Shown in pieces: positions 60,915 to 64,000 of a DNA stretch of 64,000 bases. Under the pieces are notes generated by a model. That model made no database searches and was not told the DNA's origin. It saw only the letters and a list, made by a program, of their open reading frames with translations. The position numbers and the translations under genes were made by a program. Location: NCBI RefSeq assembly GCF_000424545.1, contig NZ_AUKC01000014.1, positions 35,260 to 99,259 of the forward strand. The letters run 5' to 3'. The stretch comes from Butyrivibrio sp. NC3005 (GTDB lineage: Bacteria > Bacillota > Clostridia > Lachnospirales > Lachnospiraceae). Position 1 is the first letter of the stretch, and the number at the start of each line of letters is the position of its first letter.

Positions 60915-61513
60915 TGGATCTATACAGCGGGCATGTAAATAAACTCGTTGATGAACTCTCATCATTACCGGGTATAGGCGGAAAGTCGGCACAAAGGCTG
61001 GCTTTCTATATAATCAATATGCCGGTGGATCGAGTACAAAGATTGGCAAATGCGATTACTTCTGCGCGCGAAAATGTTCATTACTGCAAAAAATGTTGTA
61101 CACTTACAGATGAAGAACTTTGCCCTATTTGTTCAAATGAGCAAAGAGATCATACTACAATAATGGTCGTTGAAAATAGCAGAGACCTGGCAGCATATGA
61201 ACGAACGGGGAAATATCACGGAGTATATCACGTTCTTCAGGGCGTGATATCACCAATGATGGGAGTTGGACCTTCGGATATCAGATTGAAAGAACTAATA
61301 CAAAGGCTGCAAACAGAAGATGTCAAAGAAGTGATTCTGGCAACAGGATCAAGCCTTGAAGGCGAAACGACTGCGATGTATGTCAGCAAACTGATAAAGC
61401 CAACCGGAATAAAGTGCACCAGAATAGCAAGTGGCGTTCCTGTTGGTGGAGATTTGGAATACATTGACGAAGTTACACTTTTAAGAGCGCTCGAAGGACG
61501 TACTGAATTGTAG
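60914..61513 (+). CDS. recR: Recombination protein RecR
   Basis: 199 residues. N-terminal helix-hairpin-helix [17 protein letters not shown], the zinc finger [18 protein letters not shown], a Toprim domain starting [26 protein letters not shown] and the end [25 protein letters not shown]. It works with RecO/RecF in gap repair. Confidence 0.97.
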   Translation: MDLYSGHVNKLVDELSSLPGIGGKSAQRLAFYIINMPVDRVQRLANAITSARENVHYCKKCCTLTDEELCPICSNEQRDHTTIMVVENSRDLAAYERTGKYHGVYHVLQGVISPMMGVGPSDIRLKELIQRLQTEDVKEVILATGSSLEGETTAMYVSKLIKPTGIKCTRIASGVPVGGDLEYIDEVTLLRALEGRTEL

Positions 61514-61580
61514 TTGATAATAAAACTATGTAAGAAGGGAGAAACTATTACAGCAAAACTGTTTTAGTAAAAAGAGGGAC

Positions 61581-62645
61581 ATGAGTATTAAACGTGAGTT
61601 TATGGGAGAAACAAAAGACGGAGCACCAGTATATCTGTATCATCTGGTAAACAGTAACGACATGGAGGTTACTGTTCTTAACTATGGAGTAAATCTCAGA
61701 AGTATTTTTGTAAAAGATCGTGATGGTGCTAGAAGAGATGTTCTTCTTGGATACGAACCTTTTGAAGAGTATTTTGTAAACGATGTATTTCTTGGAGCAA
61801 GTGTCGGACCAGTAGCTAATCGTACAGCAAACGCAGAGTATGAAATCGGTGGCAAGAAATGTCATATGAGCGTAAATGAAAACGAGAATAACCTTCATAC
61901 TGATTTCGACAATGGTTTCCACAAAAGAATCTGGGATGCAGAGGAAAAAGATAACAGCGTATTATTTACTTTGAAATCATCTGATGGAGACCTTGGATTT
62001 ACAGGAAATCGCACTTTTACAATCGAAGTATCTTTGTCTGAAGAAAACGAAGTAAAACTTCATTATCATGCAGAAAGTGATGAAGATACATATATCAATA
62101 TGACAAATCACGCATACTTTAACCTTGGAGGACAGGATTCTGGATCAATCCTTGATCATGTAATGCAGCTCAATGCATCAAATTTCACACCAGTACAGGA
62201 TGGAAAGTCTATTCCTACAGGAGAAATCAGAAGCGTAGCAGGAACACCAATGGATTTTACATCACCAAAAGCTATCGGTAAAGACATCGATGCAGAATAT
62301 GACCAGCTAAAGTTCACATCGGGCTATGACCATAATTTCATTATTGATGGCGCGGTAAATGCTGATGGAACAGTTAACACCGAGTTGAAGAGCTTTGCTA
62401 GTGTAACAAACCCTGCGACAGGAATTACAATGCACTGTTTTACAACACTTCCGGGATTTCAGTTCTATAGTGGAAATTTCTTAAAGAGTAATGTGGGAAA
62501 AGACAATGTTAAGTATGTAGCAAGAGATGGTTTCTGTCTTGAAACACAGTACTACCCAAATGCTATCAATACACCAGCATTCCCAAGTCCTGTTTTCGGA
62601 AAAGATAAGGTATATGATACAACAACAATTTACCAGTTTAAGTAA
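61581..62645 (+). CDS. galM: Aldose 1-epimerase (galactose mutarotase)
   Basis: 354 residues. ANRTANAEYEIGGKKC, NNLHTDFDNGFHKRIWDA (first catalytic His), NMTNHAYFNLGG (second His), FTSGYDHNFIIDG and a final LPGFQFYSGN with a downstream catalytic-Glu region CLETQYYPNAINTPAFPS. It interconverts alpha and beta anomers of sugars. Usual ribosome binding site (GAGGGA). Confidence 0.95.
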   Translation: MSIKREFMGETKDGAPVYLYHLVNSNDMEVTVLNYGVNLRSIFVKDRDGARRDVLLGYEPFEEYFVNDVFLGASVGPVANRTANAEYEIGGKKCHMSVNENENNLHTDFDNGFHKRIWDAEEKDNSVLFTLKSSDGDLGFTGNRTFTIEVSLSEENEVKLHYHAESDEDTYINMTNHAYFNLGGQDSGSILDHVMQLNASNFTPVQDGKSIPTGEIRSVAGTPMDFTSPKAIGKDIDAEYDQLKFTSGYDHNFIIDGAVNADGTVNTELKSFASVTNPATGITMHCFTTLPGFQFYSGNFLKSNVGKDNVKYVARDGFCLETQYYPNAINTPAFPSPVFGKDKVYDTTTIYQFK

Positions 62646-62669
62646 TTGTTGATATCTAAAAGTAATTAT

Positions 62670-62714
62670 AAGCGGGTAAGTAGCGGCGAATAATAGGCTG
62701 CTGTTTACTCGCTT
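62670..62714 (+). terminator. Hairpin after galM
   Basis: AAGCGGGTAA / TTACTCGCTT stem with one wobble pair and a large, partly paired loop. The T run is weak. Confidence 0.55.
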
Positions 62715-62806
62715 AAAACATACAACATTAACAATTCGTAATAGCTGTAAAAAAGTGATTTAAAAACGATTTGTACCTAAAATAAAAACACAATAGGTTG
62801 GTATTT

Positions 62807-64000
62807 ATGGCAGAAGTCAGAAATTTCAGAGATTATAGAAATAACAAAAAAATATCAGAAGAAATTGATGATGATCTAGTAGATGAAATGGCTGATGACA
62901 GCTTTTTATATGTAGATGAATCAGACGATGAACCCTCTTATCAAGAGAAAATTCGTAATCATAAGTTATTGGTTTTTTATCGAACGATATTAACAATGAT
63001 AGTTGCTGCGGCAATAGTGGTCGTAGTGTATATAAATTGGAAAGAAAAAATCTATACAGAGGCAAGAGAATTAAGCAGTATTTCTCTTACAGGAATGGAT
63101 GGAGTAAGCGTCTATTCTCTTGGAAGTTGCATTCTTAGAGTCAGTAAAGATGGAGCAAACTGCATAGGCGCTGATGGAAGCGCTAAATGGGATCAATCCT
63201 TTGAAATGCAGCAGCCTATTGTAAGAATATGTAATGAGACAGTAGCAATTGGAGATAAAAACGGAAATATAATCTATGTTTCTAATCTTGGAGGAAGTAA
63301 AGGAAAGATAAATACTAATCTTCCAATAAAGGAATTCTGTGTATCCTCACAGGGCGTTGTTTCGGTTATTCTAAAGGATGGAAATGTTACTCGAATAAAC
63401 ATTTATGATTCAAAAGGAACAGAACTTGCAACAATAAAGGCAACAATGGCCAATAGCGGATATCCGGTTAGTATGTCATTATCTCCTAATGGTCAGCTTT
63501 TGGGGATATCCTATCTGGGAGAAAAAAGCGGACAGGTAGGAACTAAAGTTACCTTTTTTAATTTTGGAGACGTTGGGCAAAATAAAACGGATAATATGGT
63601 TAGTTCCTTTAATTATGATAAAAGCGTAATTCCGGTTGAACAGTTTTTGAATAGTGATACTAATTTTGCAGTTGCAGATGATAGAATTCTTTTTTTTAAA
63701 GGAGCAGAAGTTCCCAAAAATCCTATAACAAACTTACTACCAAATAAAGAGATACTAAGTGTATTCCATAGTAATAATTACGTAGGGTTAGTGTGTGCAG
63801 GCAATTCTGAAAAAGGAGCATATGAATTTCTTGTATATAATTCAAGCGGAAAACTTGTACTTACACATTATTTTGATATGGCATATACCAACATAGTATT
63901 TTCAGATGATCAGTTTACTATTTATAATAGTGAAGAATGGGTATTGTGCGGACTAGATGGTACACAAAGATATAAAGGTAGATTTGATAACACGGTGCTG
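62807..64000 (+). CDS. DUF5711-type membrane protein, 3' end outside the window
   Basis: 398 codons are seen and the frame is still open at the window edge. An acidic cytosolic N-terminus of about 50 residues is followed by one membrane helix (TMIVAAAIVVVVYI, residues 63-80). A repetitive beta-rich, propeller-like region follows (VSVYSLGSCILRVSKDG, VAIGDKNGNIIYVSNLG, SMSLSPNGQLLGISYLG). This matches DUF5711, a Lachnospiraceae-type family without known function. Confidence 0.75.
   Translation, partial: MAEVRNFRDYRNNKKISEEIDDDLVDEMADDSFLYVDESDDEPSYQEKIRNHKLLVFYRTILTMIVAAAIVVVVYINWKEKIYTEARELSSISLTGMDGVSVYSLGSCILRVSKDGANCIGADGSAKWDQSFEMQQPIVRICNETVAIGDKNGNIIYVSNLGGSKGKINTNLPIKEFCVSSQGVVSVILKDGNVTRINIYDSKGTELATIKATMANSGYPVSMSLSPNGQLLGISYLGEKSGQVGTKVTFFNFGDVGQNKTDNMVSSFNYDKSVIPVEQFLNSDTNFAVADDRILFFKGAEVPKNPITNLLPNKEILSVFHSNNYVGLVCAGNSEKGAYEFLVYNSSGKLVLTHYFDMAYTNIVFSDDQFTIYNSEEWVLCGLDGTQRYKGRFDNTVL

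Overview
The window is low-GC Gram-positive DNA with strong AGGAGG-type ribosome binding sites. It most resembles an anaerobic Lachnospiraceae chromosome of the Butyrivibrio/Pseudobutyrivibrio type. I base this on the class 1B dihydroorotate dehydrogenase pair (PyrD + PyrK), a GH9-like lipoprotein, an aconitase-superfamily hydratase, CD3324-family and C_GCAxxG_C_C-family proteins, and a DUF5711-type protein at the end. The genus is an inference.

Layout. (1) 1-21.9 kb is mainly housekeeping: M42 peptidase, glycogen phosphorylase, hydratase, degenerate GH9-like lipoprotein, PlsC acyltransferase, pyrC-pyrK-pyrD, ispE, a DUF1934 protein, a trigger-factor/FKBP-like lipoprotein, asnS, an NlpC/P60 wall hydrolase and guaA. 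Two families of highly structured interspersed repeats (called A and B here) lie between these genes. (2) 21.9-53 kb, between guaA and pdxTS, is a large accessory region. It is full of small resistance- or modification-type genes (acetyltransferases, phosphotransferases, Nudix, P-loop kinases, methyltransferases), a HigBA toxin-antitoxin pair, an ADP-ribosyltransferase-like pair, a PadR-SEDS pair, a heterodimeric ABC exporter behind an attenuator-like leader, and many truncated or duplicated gene remnants. (3) 53-64 kb returns to housekeeping: pdxT/pdxS, dtd, a LUD protein, a nucleoside hydrolase-like protein, tRNA-Ser(CGA), a phosphofructokinase, dnaX-ybaB-recR, galM and a DUF5711-type protein running off the end.

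Two parts look most novel. First, there are two arrays of short motifs that alternate in orientation about every 31-32 bp (about three helical turns). One uses CTACGTGA/TCACGTAG (22119-22350) and the other GATGC/GCATC (30361-30795). Each lies upstream of one of two paralogous genes (22372-23172 and 31005-31868) whose shared C-terminal domain has a PD-(D/E)XK-nuclease-like layout. The motifs differ but the geometry and the partner gene family are the same. Second, 48.1-52.6 kb holds a compact RiPP-type cluster: a 23-residue precursor with a strong ribosome binding site, a perfect 15-bp hairpin, two radical SAM enzymes, an MFS exporter, a methyltransferase, an HExxH peptidase and a PqqD-like recognition protein. 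It is bracketed by a nearly perfect 78-bp direct repeat that carries the 3' end of a broken MerR/TipAS-type regulator gene.

All family assignments come from reading motifs by eye. No database search or structure prediction was run.
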